From: Odontesthes bonariensis
Lineage: Eukaryota > Chordata > Actinopteri > Atheriniformes > Atherinopsidae
Assembly: GCF_027942865.1 (NCBI RefSeq)
Contig: NC_134519.1
Span: forward strand, 22,602,248-22,666,247
Reading direction: 5' to 3'
Length of the DNA: 64,000 nt
Within the stretch, counting starts at the first letter, position 1. The number at the start of each line of letters is the position of its first letter. Positions 24,746-38,432 of this stretch are shown here, piece by piece. Both the position numbers and the translations under genes were made by a program. A model generated the notes under the pieces. It saw only the letters and a program-made list of their open reading frames with translations, was not told the origin of the DNA and did no database searches.

Positions 24746-27700
24746 GACAAAATATGCTGCAGTATGAACAAAAACAATGTGCTTTTCAACATTCAAGTGT
24801 GAAAAAACAATTCCAGAAGACCCTGAAAATAACATTATGAAATTATAAATTAGCTCAATATGGTCTTTTTAACGAATGAAATTTGAACATTAGGATATTG
24901 GTCCATGGAAGGATTAGATTATATCCCTTGTGAATTATAATTCAATGTTGCTGTAATTGTCAGTAAGCCTCAGAGTGGGCTATTATGAAACTTTGTCATC
25001 CATCATACACTTGGGATCCATTACCATATACCCTGTTACAAGAAAATGAAAAACTCACTTTCACACTTACTCCTGCTCATGATTTTCACGTTAGTCACAT
25101 ACTTTTGTGTTGACACGTTTACACTTAAAAGCTCCATCTAACAACCATTTTCCCTTTATTCTATGAAATGGCACAAGAGAACAAAAGTTTTCTTCTCAGG
25201 CGTCTGAAGCCTGCGTCGATGTGTTGATGCGTATTGTTGCCAAACCACACAAATGCCAAATATTGCCAAATATTATTGCTCAGCTTGATGACAGCCCAGC
25301 TTTCAAATTCCACCCAAAGAACATGTTAGGACACCATTACAAGGATGTTTCCGGATGGAAGTCAAGCTATTTAAATGATGCATCGTCTCCATCATACAGC
25401 TTGCGGAAAAAACACCCTACCCATCCCCCAGTTTCTGAATACAAAGGTGCTGAATACGGGCGAGAGACTCCTGTCTATTTGTAAATAAGGCTTTCTCTGT
25501 GTTCTGTTCCCTCTGACGAAATGAGCAAAGAGAAACCTGGGTGCTGTAGCAAATAGTTATCACAAAAGCTTTGTTGCTTTGATATCTCAAGAGTCAGGCT
25601 TAGGGGAGGAACCTGGGGAAGATTCCTTTCACTGTGTTGTGAGGCTTTAGTCCTATGATGCACATCGCACTCTGTGTCTCTTGATGGAAACATCAGGAGG
25701 TAGGATTATGCATATTAGCGATCCCCCTCTGTTCTCCCCGCTGCTTTCAGAGCTTAATGTTAACATCTGCCCACCAAGAGTTGCAGATGAGTTGGAAAGC
25801 TGTGCTGAAAGTCCTCCATTCAGGTGATTTATCTGATCACTATAATGGACCAGGCATGTTATTCCGATGACATTATAATGGAGTCCAAAGGAAAGAAAGG
25901 CTCTGGCTCTTTTGTTGATAGAGGCTGAGTCACCGGGGCCTACGGAACCTGATAAAAACTAATTCACAGAAAGGCCTTTAATTTTGGAAGTAGCATTGAT
26001 ATTTTCCCTTCCTTTTTTTGTTTTTTACTTTTCAGTTTTTTACTTTCCAAATTCAGCTTTTAATGGTTCCAGCAATGTATCCGAGGACTATTTGTGATTT
26101 CTAAATTAACACCAAAACAAAAAGGAACGTAATTATTCATCCATCACTCTGCTTGCATTTGGACCCTTCAGCTGTTTTGATAAAAATCCATTTGCTGTTG
26201 AAATGTGTAAGAGTGAGTCTGGATAAGCTACAGGGCACAGGCGGAGGTGTGGGAGCTTTGGGAGAATGTGAACACTCGTCATTTTTCATGCTCAGGGTCA
26301 AAACTATGCGTATGTGGGCTAGCCTGGTAATATGATGGAAATCTGCTAACTCCCAGGGAACGATGTTAAGCTTTACAGCTGTTGGCTTAGATACCTCATG
26401 GGGATGATAGCTGTATGCGTGTATGTTTATACTTCCCGGTTGCCTCTTAGAAGACAATCAAGATTACATGCAGTGAAAATTAAATCTGAACGTCACCTTC
26501 CAGGTAATATGGTTGAGGTTGATTTTATGGGTGCGGTAGCAGCATTGGAGCACTGACTTACAAAGTCTGGGTCTGTTCTTATGATGGCTCCCTCTGGTGT
26601 TCACTTTGAATTTGGGATCAGTGTGAGAATCTCACAGAACGATGACAAAGTAAGAAAAAAGAAAATGAATGAAACTCTCCGTTTATACATATAATTCTGT
26701 AGGGTGATAATATGAATGCAAATTCTACAGCCTTTACAGTTTACTTTCTTGAAAAACTGTTGTTGTTGAGAACCAAAACCTTTTCTCGCAGTGTCACATC
26801 TTTGGCAGTTTATGTTCGACCCTAGAAAAATTTGGCTATATTTTTCCGTCAACAGATTCTTCACGATTGAAATAAATGATATGATCATAACAAGTGTTGT
26901 CTCTGTCTAAATATATTTCAATGGATAAATATTCACCAGAGAAGCAAACACGTATCGATCAACTTCTGAAAATAGTCCCCAACAAATTAACCATTTTGTG
27001 TATACCCCATTAACTCTTTCCCATGTAACATCAGCTAAAAATTACAGCACCAGCTATCATAGAAAATGATCCAGGTTAACTTTTGGTAGATTTTTTCATT
27101 TCAAACTGAAAGACAGACACTGCTGATAATTCTGCAGACAGTAGAGCTATAAAACCTGAGGGTCACCAGGACCTGGAGTATTAGTACTACGGTGTATGTC
27201 AGTTTTCGTACAGAAAGGTGTCGCGAGAGAAATTTAGCCAATTTAAAACTTCTCCCTGCTTTGCCTTTCGTTAAAGAGCTCATTATCTCTACCAACTAAG
27301 TCATTTCTAAAGCCAGGCATTATGAAGTGTAAATCTAAAAGTAAAACTGGGTTGCACTTCAGATGGAGGACTTTTCTTTAGGAAAACCAAGGTGGAACAT
27401 ACTTTAAAGTTAAACCATGATGTAATCTTGTTTGAAGAACCACCCAGATATCCAGTAATCTTATGCATTTTGGGGCCATCTCGACAAGTTTCCTTTAACA
27501 TTTTACAAACTAAATAACCAGCACATGTTGGTGTTGTGGGCTCTTTTACAGGTTGATTAGTCAATAAACAGCTCTGACAAATTTTTACAAGATATGGTGT
27601 TTTAATTGTGGATCGTGTCTTTGTACAGAAATACTTTCCTTTTAAACATTCTTTCTGTGGTTTAAGTTGGCAGCATTGTTTTTGAAGTGGCATTAAAAGA

Positions 27701-28040
27701 AATTTCCAGACTTGGGGGGGTAAAACTGCCCCTCAGCAGTCTTGGATAAATTCAATAAACAAGCATGCAGTCTTTGTACGGTAAACTTACAGAACAAATA
27801 AATAGCATTCATTTAAATGTATCACACCAGGTTAACTCAGGCATTCAAACAAATATTACAGGGAGGAAGTGTAGCAAATTATATGATATCTTTTTTTTTT
27901 CTTTTCTTTTTTCCCCCCAAATGAAAAAAAGAAAACGACAATTCTAATTAAAATAGAACAGAAGCATCTTAGCCGACATAGCACAAAGCAGAAGTTCTGC
28001 ACACAACAGCATCTCACCATCCTGGTTTGAATAACTACAC
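24746..28040. other. Intergenic spacer, nothing recognised
   Basis: No gene or mobile element could be supported between the SINE and the presumed 3' end of fzr1. Several short A- or T-rich runs occur. Confidence 0.45.
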
Positions 28041-28044
28041 TAAT

Positions 28045-28837
28045 AAGGCCGAGCAGTTCCGATTTATTTTTCCTTGCCTGATTTTCCAATTAAGAATGAA
28101 GGAAAACAACATAAATGAACGACTTCTTAAGTCAAGTTTAAATGAAAAATCTTTGCATGAATTACCTTCGGTAACTTATTGTTCTGATATTACGAATGTT
28201 CTGTTATTACTAAGAAACAATGCAAGAGCATTGGTGAGACTAAAATGAAATCTGCAACAGTTCTCAGAGCACAACAGGTTCACGTAATCCGTCATCAGCG
28301 TCCATGAAACATTATTTTGCATATTTGCATATTTTTCTGTAAAATGAACAAAGTTAGTCCAGAGATGAGTCTGAAGATTGCAGATATGGACACCGCCAGC
28401 CTTCCAAACAAACACACTAGGAAGAATTTACGTTAAAAAAAAACAAGGAAAAAGCAAGAAATAAAAAAAAATTAAAAAAAAAAATAAATAGACAATCAAA
28501 AGGACAAACTTAATATTTGGCAGGTATGCACAATGTTGATTTGTAAACAAAACAATCAAACAAACAGTCCTGAAATTCTCCCAAACACTGATCACAGGTC
28601 TGTTGGCTCCAACATTCAGAAGGAAGAGGATTACTGTGTGAGCTGCATCTCCTGGGCCCTCGACAGTCAGGCCGTGCATCTCTCCACCTCCTCCCGCCTT
28701 CAGCTACAACTTGGCTAAATAAACTAATGGGAGTCGAGGGGGCTCTCTGAATATGACTCCAGATGAATATTCAAAGAGGCCCAGTGATACATGCACAGAC
28801 AAATTCCATTCCCTTCTGTAGTCCCTCAAAGTGCAGA
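28045..28837 (-). other. fzr1 3' UTR (estimated)
   Basis: The segment runs from the fzr1 stop to an AATAAA on the - strand (TTTATT at about 28062-28067). It is A/T-rich, with A-rich and T-rich tracts and no coding frame. The poly(A) site is inferred from the hexamer alone. Confidence 0.5.
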
Positions 28838-31800
28838 CTACCGGATCCTGGTGAACAGGTTCAACACCGAGACCGATTCCTGGAGGAAATATGACAAAAG
28901 ATTGCAAATGTTCTTGTACACGGAAAACAAAAGTGAAAAATATTCTGCATTCAAGGAACAATCAGTAATTGGGAGAATAATTACCTTCGTAGATCTCATC
29001 TTACTAAAGACGTTCCAGAACCGAAGTGTTTCATCTCCAGCTCCTGTCACAATGGCCTCTCCATCAGGTGACATGGCCTGTACATAAGTCACTATTACAC
29101 ACCAAGAATATGACACTCCTATATGGGATCAGAATAATCAGGAGTAGGTGTGACAGCAACATTATGATTCCAGTTCCCTTCCAGTAAGGGTGGATATTTT
29201 TTGCCTCTTTCTTAGATACCAGAAGATTCTCACAGATGCTTAGTGAAAAACAAAGAAAATGTATCATAATAAAACGCTAGAACACTCACTATAATTCAAA
29301 TAAAAAAAATTTGGGATAAAATTTCCCTTTCCAGTGATGCTTTCAGTCATTTGTCTCAGTTTAAGCTTCAACAGATGAAAATGCATGCCGTGTATACTGA
29401 CCAGGTAGAGTACTCTGTAGGAATGTCCTGTGAGTTTGGCCACTTGAGTTAAAGACGGATACTTCCACACCAGGATCTGGTTCTGGGAATAACCATGTGT
29501 GCTGACCTGAGTGAAACAAAACAGCGTTTGTTGTGCGGTTACTTCACAAGACCTGAAGCAATGCTGTTCATCTGGAACATAGCCAAAGGTAATTCCACAC
29601 CACCACTTTCAGCACAGAAAAAGCATGTTTAGACTTGCCAAGTTCAAATACTGGAGGGAAGAGTACCACTCCCTCTATTCAAAAGTGAAGTGGCCCGCCT
29701 ACCATTCAACCCACTAAAGCTGTTATTCAGTTGTTGCATCTTGTTGAATAGGAGCTGAATCACCAACACATCTTAGGCTTTGCTCTACATTTGTAACAGA
29801 ATCAGGGAATCCGTTGAACTTCATCACTGTTTACTCAAACATTTTAGGTGACTCACCAGTTCATTGGTGTGCTTGGACCAGGCCAGATTGCAGACTTGAG
29901 AGCCGGTGTCGGTGCATTGCAGGGGCTGGCCAGTCAGAGTGTTCCAGAAGCGGATGCAGCGGTCGGCTGTGCCGCCTCCAGAGGCCAAAAGGCCGTGCTG
30001 GTGAGGTGACCACGCGATGGCCTTCACTGCTGCCAAGTGCTCTGTGTACTGCTGCACGGGCAGGACGCTCGAGTGGTTCCATACGAGTAACTGCAGGCGG
30101 CAGGCAACACAATGAGGGGACAGAAACGGACACATGTGCAGCCGAAAGAGGAAAAGATGAGCTTCTGCCTTCATACCTTGTTATCATTTCCACCTGATGC
30201 CAGCAGTTGGTGGTCCGTGCTCCACTTGAGTCCACATACTTCCTGTCTGTGCCCTTGGAGACGACGCTCGGACTGAAGAGGCGGAGCTCTGATGTCCCGC
30301 TGCAGGATCACGCGGTCACGGCTCCCAGACGACAACTGGTCCGCGTTCCACGCCAAGGCGCCTGGCAGCAAAGAATTACAGGCAGATTAAAGGGGAGATA
30401 ATTCACCAATCATGAAGGAGAGATGTTGCTCAACAACTGCACCGGGGTTATAATGATTTAATCTAGTAATTGTCTCCTCCCCCACCCCATCTCCACTGAT
30501 TTGCAACTCACCCACTCTGGCTGTGTGTCCTTCTAGGACAGAGAGCTTCTTCCCTGCTGCTGCATCCCAGATCTGAACATAGCCTTTATGTGTACCCACT
30601 GCTACCAGGTTACCCTAAAAATAGGCAACACACTTAGCACGAAGACGTATGTAAGGATCACATGGCAAAACAAGGACTTGAACTGAAACACAAATCTTTG
30701 TAAAGGTAGAATTAATGAGTCATTTTAGCTGAAAGGTAGAACTCTAACGAAAGAATAGCATCCAGTACTCTGTATTCATTTTGGACACAATAAATGTGTC
30801 TAAACTTTTGACTGGTGCTGCATATATTTAAATGATTAAATACAGCTCATAAAACAATATCAACTAAATATCATGTGACTAAAAAAAAAACATTTAATTT
30901 CTTTCTACTTTCATCTAAACTGACAAAAGTTTACAAAGAAGACCTCAAATAACAGAAACACCCACCCTCTCCGACCAGCCCACTGATGTCACAGAGTCTC
31001 CCTCTACAGAGAGGTCACAAAGACGTGTCACCTTCAGAAATGGGGGCAAAAAATAGACAAATAGAGACAGATTAATGAAAAAATCCAGAGGGCAGCGCAA
31101 TTAAACCCTAAAAGCCTCTGGGTTATGAAATATTCATCATACACACGCAGAGACACTTTTCATTATCGTGTCCAGTATGATTAGAGACGTCATTTGACTG
31201 AGAAATGCATTCCATTTTCACAGTTAATGCAACACACACACACACCTGGCTGGTACAGGCGCTCCACAGGTATACGCAGGTACCCAGTCCAACACTGAGC
31301 ACATTCAGAGAGGACCAGTCCACCAGGTTGAGGTAGAAGTCATCTTGCAGTTCCGGAGCATCCAAAACTTTGAAAGGAATTTTGGAAATTTTGCGGGTAG
31401 GTTTTCTTGGCGACCGTAACAGTTTCTGGCTGCAACACACAGTACAATGAGAGCAGTTAATATATTGCATGAAGAAATATTATTTGGCGAGTGGGTGCGG
31501 GGGTATGTTACCTGTTGCTACTGACAGGTGATAAAGAATATGGAGAAACTGTGTTTCCATCTTCCTCTGGCAGAGCCCTTTTAGGACTTACAGAATACTA
31601 TAAAAAAACAAAACAGATGATTACTCATCAAAGGGAAAACACCATTATAAAATGGATGAACAGTAGAGCTATGTTATCTGTTTTACACTAAAAAGGCTCC
31701 TCTTTGTAGGAGTGGATGGCAGCAAACGACGATCCTCTGACTGGGGGTCCTGGACTTTCTCAATTCCTGCTCCCAGCAGCTCGTTCTTCAGCAGAGCTGA

Positions 31801-34800
31801 GTAAGCCAGACCATCGGCTGGAGACGGAGGAACAGACAAGGGGGAAATCAAACCTCGCTGTTGAAATAATTAAGTTCAAATGTTTAACTCCCTCTGCAAT
31901 TTCTCAGCTCTTTCACATCTCTAAAGATGAGAGAGAAATTTTCACGTAGATTTGTTTAGTCCTTATCCTCTGTTTCCATGAGCCTTCCAATGCTTAGTAC
32001 ACAAGAGAAGGTCAAATTATTAAAATTGAGTGGAGCAGACAAAGAGACCTGAAGTATTTAGCTGAAAAATGGAAGAAACTCACAATGAAAGTACGGCTGC
32101 AACAGAGAGAAAAATATGTTTTGGGGGCTGAAAATCACAACTTATCATGTCATAACATATTTAATTGAGCAAAATACGATAAATGAAAGGTACTTTTTAT
32201 ATTCTTAATATATCCCATCAATAAAGTATGGTGGAGAAGGATCCAGTTATACTCTGTCAGAATTACTACATCATAAAGAGCTTTCAGTCTGAGTTTTGTT
32301 TAGAAAAGCCCGGGGTTTAAACTATGTGGCTTTGTCACGGTGGGGAGGGAAGGCTTTAGTCACACCAAGCTGTGTGGGGTCACTCCAATTTTCTGCCCAA
32401 AGGTTACAACACAGAAAAGTAATTAACCTGAACTGTCCATCTCTGCCCATGTTAAACTTTACAACAGCAGGAAACGTTCTTTACCCCAAAAGTCAATATA
32501 TGGCTGAAATCTGAATGTATGGAGAGGGAGTGTGTCCAGGGTGCTCCAATCAGTCTTCCACCAATTGTTAGTCATTCTTACAGGTTAAATGCTGGTCTCT
32601 ATGCAGTCTAAACAGAGGAGAAGATCAGATTTCCCACAAAGTAAAGGAGAGCAGTGCAGTGCAGAGGAAAGGAGTAGATGACTGCTTCTCTGTCTCATGC
32701 CTTCACAAATTATTTTGTGCTACAGACACTTCCTATCAAGGTCAAATCACATAAAAACGATCAGAACAAAGATTTCTCTAATCTCCAGCTCTGTGACGTG
32801 CTCAACTGTGATGCTACAAACCACAGTAGTGATACTCAGAGCAGCTATCCCCTGCTGCAAGGTGGCAGAGGAAGGGCGTGTCAAGACAAGGCCAAAGTGA
32901 GCTCTGCCTAGTGGTAAAAAAAAAAAAAAATGTTAACACAAAGGTAAATGATTACCTTTGTTGCTGTCGGTAGTGCCATCTTTAGTTTTCCTGTTTTGAT
33001 TGTGTGACTTCTCAATTTCCTGTGTCAGAAAATCAAACCAATGAATTAACCAAATCAGCACACTTAATGCGTGATTTTATTCTATTTCAAAAAGATTAAG
33101 GAAAAAGATTAATTGATTAATTCAATATGTTTGCTTATAGGTCATAGTCAACTCTTTGATCTTGAGAGCATTGTGCTTTTGGTAGGACAGAGAGTGAAGT
33201 CCTGGGTGTATTGCAGCAGACTCACATTAATACGGTGGAAGTTGACACTCCAGTTGGCTCCAGCCCGGGAGGGAATGAAGCGATCACCATGCTTGCTAGG
33301 GGAGGACAGAGGGGAGCTGGTGGGTGTCAGAGATCGCACTGCACCAACAGCTTTCTGCATGAGGGAAGAGAGGAGAGCATTTCCTGAATGGAGGCCAAAC
33401 ACAAACAGGCCTTGGATTGTGAACGGAAATCTTAATAACAAAACAGGAGGATAATTTATGTGGCAGATGGTGCATTCATTTGAGGTGTTAGCAACAGGAG
33501 GCAGCACTCACAAAAGCCAGTCATTTGGCCGATAAGGTCTTGTTTCGCTCAGCGCTAGTGACACTGTCAAATAAGTGGTTTGTTAAACCCTGTTCTTTTC
33601 CAACACACGGAGAGTAACAGCCTCTCCACCCATCTAAAGTGCTTTGCTACTTAACAATCCTCTATTAGGGAGTGCCTATTAGGGTTCTAGAGCTGGGCTG
33701 ATCACTGAAACATACTAGTCATACAGGTCAAAACAAAGCAGTTTTCTCTTTAAGGATTTTTGTTTACTTACAAGCGATACCGCAGGAAATCACAACAGCT
33801 GTAATGGTCATCCCACATTTTCATATTGAGAGCTCAGAAATAACTGCATTTATTGAGGAAACGGCAGGTACTTGGTGACTTCTAAAGAGGAGCAATTGAA
33901 AACACTCTTAGAGGAAACATCACAAAGTGGTGTGGGGAGCTGAATGGCCCAAGACAGAAGGGCTCTGCAGCAGATCATTAAGGCCCCATCCACACGTAGC
34001 CGGGTATTTTTAAAACCGAATGTTTCCCCCCCTCCGTTTATAAAATAATTTGTATCCACATTACCTCGTTTTCGAAAAAAAAACACCTTCCACACATAAC
34101 CGAACATCTGCGTTTTCACCTGTCTTGACAACCCAAATGCATTTGCTGTTTTGTGCAATCTGCCCTCGTCAGCTAAATGATAAAGTGTGCACGCAACTTT
34201 TTTGAGCACACTGACAGGTGATCGCATGACAGTGGACTGCCCCTCGATATGAGGACGTAATAATTCCAACAGCGAGAGGAGTGAGGACCGGGACAAGCGA
34301 AATTGTCACGCCATTCCTCTGGGAGTAGCCTACGACTTGGGCGTGTAAAATCAAGGCAGTAAACAGCGCCTGCACAATAATAACCACCACAGTTCTCAAG
34401 ACATATGCTTCTTCAGTAAACAAAGGTCGCACTTTAGACTTTAAAGCAGATTTGTTGTTGTTTTGGCGCATATTGTGACGTTCGAAAACGCAAAACTCCG
34501 GTTATCTCTGTCTACACGCAGCTGCATAAACGGAGATTTCAAAAATCTTCACTTTGCCCGGAGTTTTTAAAAACATTCGTTTACGATGCGTTTTTATGCG
34601 TTTTCATGTGGATGACAGGTCCAAATGTAGAAAAATATATTCGTTTTAGCAGATACCCGGCTATGTGTGGATGGGGCCTAAAGCTCTGCCCAGAACATCA
34701 ATTGTTGGGGACAGTTTTCAATGATGTTCATCTACTAACTATCAGTGATCGGAGCTCAAACCAACCCCAACCTCCTGACTCTGCTACATTCTTTTTAATG

Positions 34801-35545
34801 GGACTGTTTAACTCATCCTCCCCACTTGACCACAAACCAATTTATTCTCCTGACTGAAAGGACAACTTTAATATTTGGAATACATTTTCCCTCCAGCTAC
34901 TTCTGGGTCTGCCCAAGGCCTTCTCCCAGTTGAATGTGCCCAGAAACCTCCAAAGGGAGGCAACCAGAAGGCATCCTACCAAGATGCCCAAACCACCTCA
35001 GCTGATTCCTTTTGATGTAAAGGAGCAGCGGCCCCACTCTGAGCTCCCTCTAAACTATCAAGCTTCTCACCCCATCTCTAAAGTTGAGCCAAGCCACCTT
35101 CCAAGTACACCCATTTCAGTCGCTTGTGTCCAAGACCTCTTTTTTTTTTTAGGTCAATACATAGATCTCGTGACCATTGGTGAGGGTTGGCACAAAGATG
35201 GACCAGTAAGTTGAAAGCTTACGGGCCAGCACAGCGCCCTCATTACTTCTGATGATACTCTAGTCCATCTGTCCATCTCTCGCTCCACATTGCCATCTCT
35301 TGTGAACAAAATCCAGAGGCACTTTAAACTCCTCCACCTGACCCAGAGGGAGCCCTCCACCTTTTTCCCCAGTTGAGAACCATGGCCCCGGATTTGGAGC
35401 AAAGAGCTAACTTTATGTTTTTTTGTTGTATGAAAACAACATAAAAAAATAAACGGTGTGTGTGTTATTTACTTACTATTGGGCTTGCATTCTCATTTTG
35501 GATATTAATCTGTCTGAGCAGCCTGCACTCATAGTCCTGGTCCAT
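28838..35545 (-). CDS. fzr1: Fizzy-related 1 / Cdh1, APC/C co-activator
   Basis: Thirteen coding exons join in phase to 1491 nt (496 aa, the usual vertebrate length): 35477-35545, 33226-33354, 32956-33019, 31687-31817, 31512-31597, 31246-31429, 30966-31031, 30512-30614, 30177-30361, 29857-30090, 29402-29506, 28985-29077, 28838-28879. The N-terminus has the C-box DRFIPSR (about residues 47-53), which docks on the APC/C. A Ser/Thr-Pro-rich linker with likely CDK sites follows, then [12 protein letters not shown] and a seven-bladed WD40 propeller from about residue 180 ([11 protein letters not shown]) to 470 (GDETLRFWN). It ends in the Ile-Arg (IR) tail. Family role: activates the anaphase-promoting complex in late mitosis and G1 and selects D-box and KEN-box substrates. 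No damage is visible. A noncoding first exon probably ends at 36278. Confidence 0.98.
33979..34681. mobile_element. Harbinger-like MITE in fzr1 intron
   Basis: A 697-bp element (33982-34678) has inverted termini that begin GGCCCCATCCACAC on both ends and match over about 28 bp with two mismatches. It is flanked by TAA on both sides, fitting the TWA target duplication of PIF/Harbinger transposons. No transposase frame is present, so it is non-autonomous. It sits in the first coding intron of fzr1, between the exons at 33226-33354 and 35477-35545. Confidence 0.8.
34900..35405 (-). mobile_element. RTE-type LINE reverse-transcriptase relic
   Basis: Read on the - strand, the segment encodes a decayed C-terminal RT region, including [20 protein letters not shown]. 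This resembles the FKYLGVLFTSEGKMEREID block of fish RTE (Rex3-like) elements. Downstream matches continue towards 34900, where stops and indels break the frame. It lies antisense to nothing else and on the same strand as fzr1, within its first coding intron. The family name is from memory. Confidence 0.7.
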
Positions 35546-36277
35546 GACACCTGCAGACAGGTTAAGGTCAAACAAAAAAAAAACATAGAACAGTAAAAAT
35601 GATTAACAAAACTGAAAAATTATTCATTTTTTGAGGTTTTATTTTTGACACGACAGAATGAGTGATCCAATTAGCTAACTCACAAACATCAGTCATACAG
35701 TTGATTTGTTTCACTTTTAGCTTGATGTTGATAAAAAAGCAGGCAGTCACCTAAATGTAAATAGCTGATCATCCTAAAACCAATACCACTGCAGGGAGAC
35801 ACTGAGACAATTAAGCTGTAACCCAGTTTAATCAACAATGAAGTCATTCGAAACTATTAAACAATAAACACTCGAGAGTCATTATGCTATCACCAATCCA
35901 AATAGCAAAGTAGGGCTAACCTGTAAAAGACTTAATTCCAGAGTACGGTTACGACTAGGGTTAGTCTAAAATGCAAACAACAGCACTTCAATTATATCTG
36001 ACTGGACTAGCAACATAAGAGTTGTAAAATGATATTAGCAGCAGGAATTTACTTGGACCGTCAATAAAAAAAACAGCTGAGATGACTAACGCTGATCTGT
36101 AGAAGTTGCAATAAAACAAACAAACAAAAATTTAAAGAATCCAATCACTTAGCATTCAGAGCTAGACAAATGCTACCGCTAACTCAGCTGGCTGCCCGTA
36201 AGTAAGTTACGCTAGCTGTCCGGCTAATGCTTTGTCAACAATGTTTGTTAATAATCTACCCTTGTCTTAATACCTAC

Positions 36278-36520
36278 CTTTTCCTAATATTATCCTCCCC
36301 TTTACGCGTTGTTAAGTGGCTTTGTAAAGTTGCGTCAAGACCAACAGAAAATTGTTATGGTTTGCTTTTTATGGCTGAAGACCAAATTTGCAGAATACAA
36401 ATGTATTCTTATAGCGAGCATTCAATTTGGTCTCGCAAAGCATCACGGGAAGGCGGTGTCGTCACTTGATTTTGAATCACACATTTGGCGTTGCTAAGGA
36501 AACGTGTCACACACAGCCCA
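36278..36520 (-). promoter_or_regulatory. fzr1 first noncoding exon and promoter region (inferred)
   Basis: A strong - strand donor (GGAAAAG|GTAGGT, exon end 36278) lies upstream of the acceptor CTGCAG|GTGTC before the start codon. Upstream of it lie motifs seen in promoters: TTTGGCG (E2F-like half site) and TTTGAA (CHR-like) at about 36466-36490, and GTTGCTAAGGAAAC (RFX X-box-like) at about 36490. These motif matches are short, so the promoter call is tentative. Confidence 0.4.
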
Positions 36521-37059
36521 ACACATCGCCTCTTCAACTCACCGCAGTTGGCAAAGGGCAGATAATTTATCATATTTATTTACATATTTATCATGTTCTT
36601 ATAGTCGCATATTGCTGATCATTTATACACATATAACAAGTTCGCTGCAAAATGGAGTAAAATGTCTTTAAAACATGAGTGTGTGAGTTGTTAGAGAAAT
36701 GAAGAAAACTGACGTATATATTCATAATACAAATTTGAAAATGTGATCTCACATTATTAACTAATTCATAAATGTTGATGCATTTGATTTTAATCCACTG
36801 GCTCAGATCCGATGAAGACCCCCACCCACATGTGATGAAGTGCTTCGCAGCACAACGAGTTGTCTTTTTAAATCCTTTAACATGCCCATATCTTAAAGTG
36901 AAAGCTCACATTCCACCAACCTACAAGTTTTTAATCAAGCAATAACATTGGCAAGGGAAGCAACAAATATCAAATTATTTAGTGAAACAAAGGTCATCAC
37001 AATGGCATCAGTAAATTCTTGTTTTTTTTTCATCGTTCATATTCATTCAAGCTCATTTT

Positions 37060-37172
37060 TTAACCCCATATTTTTCCCTGGTCCTCCATAACCCCATGAG
37101 GGTAGCTCTCTACCCCCAAACCCCCACCCCAAAGTGCACTGCTACTCCCCAGTTTGAGAACCACAGACATAA
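37060..37172 (-). mobile_element. Possible hAT-type element end
   Basis: On the - strand the segment starts TGTGGTTCTCAAACTGGGG, which resembles the terminal repeat of common vertebrate hAT MITEs (CAGTGGTTCTCAAACT). It is followed by G-rich sequence usual inside them. The partner end and an 8-bp duplication were not found, so this is a fragment at best. Confidence 0.35.
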
Positions 37173-37294
37173 TATAATTCGAGTTAACCGCAGTGGGAGC
37201 TGCAATAGACTTGCAAAGACCGAAAAAAACGCAAGTAAAATTTCTCTGGTTAGCAAATGTTTTCATTTTTAGAAACCCACTGCATGACTTTAAC

Positions 37295-38432
37295 AGTATC
37301 TTTCAAATGCTTTATTAGTATAAAAAGGAGATGCCAGTGAAACAACCATGTTGCAATTAAAAACAGACTAAACACATTCCATGTGCAAATTATTTCAAAA
37401 CAAAGACACATTCATTGACATATGTTCCGTGTCTCTTGACAAAAGACCGAAATATTTCACCAATTTGTAAGACACAGCAAAGCCCTTATGGAGAAATATG
37501 GCAGAGAGCAAAACTTATTCTCACCATTTGCTGAAACTTTGCAAATGTTGGTGCAATATTTAAGCAATCACATCAAGATTCAGGTTACCTACGTGGTCCA
37601 ACAGCTTACCTAAAAAGAATCTGATTCACAGTGAAATAGAAAGCTATATTAGGTTCAAGTAAATGACTGTAATCATAATAAAAATAAACCCTTGACACCC
37701 AGTTATATGTGCAAAAGGATAGTTTTAAAAACTAAATTGTCTAAAAGGGCTACAAGGTGAATGCATACATGGACAGCTAAAAATCATCTTTCACATGAAC
37801 ACTGAGCAAAACATTTGGCTCAGCCCAGCAGCTCAAAGGACTCATGCATTTCAAATGTACTTGTTGTACTGTCGGAGGTTTTCTAACATTGGCAGGGTAT
37901 TGACTAAGCGTTTTTTGAAAAAGACACATCTCTCTAAGTTTTAGTTTGTTTTACAGCAATGTTCACATTCTCTGGATAGACTCTTATTGAACTCATGCCT
38001 ACAGAATGACTCCAGGTTAGAAAAATTATAGCCTTTCAAAATCATATTCTCTGCATGTACATCATGTCCAGTGGAAAATATAGTATAAAACATGTTTATA
38101 AAGACATTAGATAAGCTACAGGTCTGAAAATTTGACAGTAAATGGCTTGAAAAATATCCATAACCAATAAAAACAGTACAGAGTGTTCCTGCATTACCTA
38201 TAATGACTGATTATAACACAGCAGAAGCAATTTTGGTTTTAACTAAGCACATCCTAAGAAACCTTGTCATGACATCTGTAGAAGTCCTAGCAACAGCAAA
38301 TATTGTAGAGCAGAGCAGCCGAAAAAAGCTGGAGTGTAGACAGTACTACAGATGTTTTCAAACCAGTGCGAAGTGAACGTTGGAATGGCAGAGTGAAATC
38401 AAATGACGGTCATGTGAACATAGGTTGTTGGT
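37295..38432 (-). other. plekhj1 3' UTR (estimated)
   Basis: The region runs from the plekhj1 stop to an AATAAA on the - strand (TTTATT at 37311-37316). It is AT-rich and lacks a coding frame. Its length is inferred only from the hexamer. Confidence 0.5.

Noticed and set aside
29814-30401. Plus-strand and alternative minus-strand frames over 100 codons
   Set aside because: They are shadows of fzr1 WD40 exons at 29857-30090 and 30177-30361.
34169-34471. Minus-strand frame of about 100 codons
   Set aside because: It lies inside the Harbinger-like MITE and encodes no recognisable domain.
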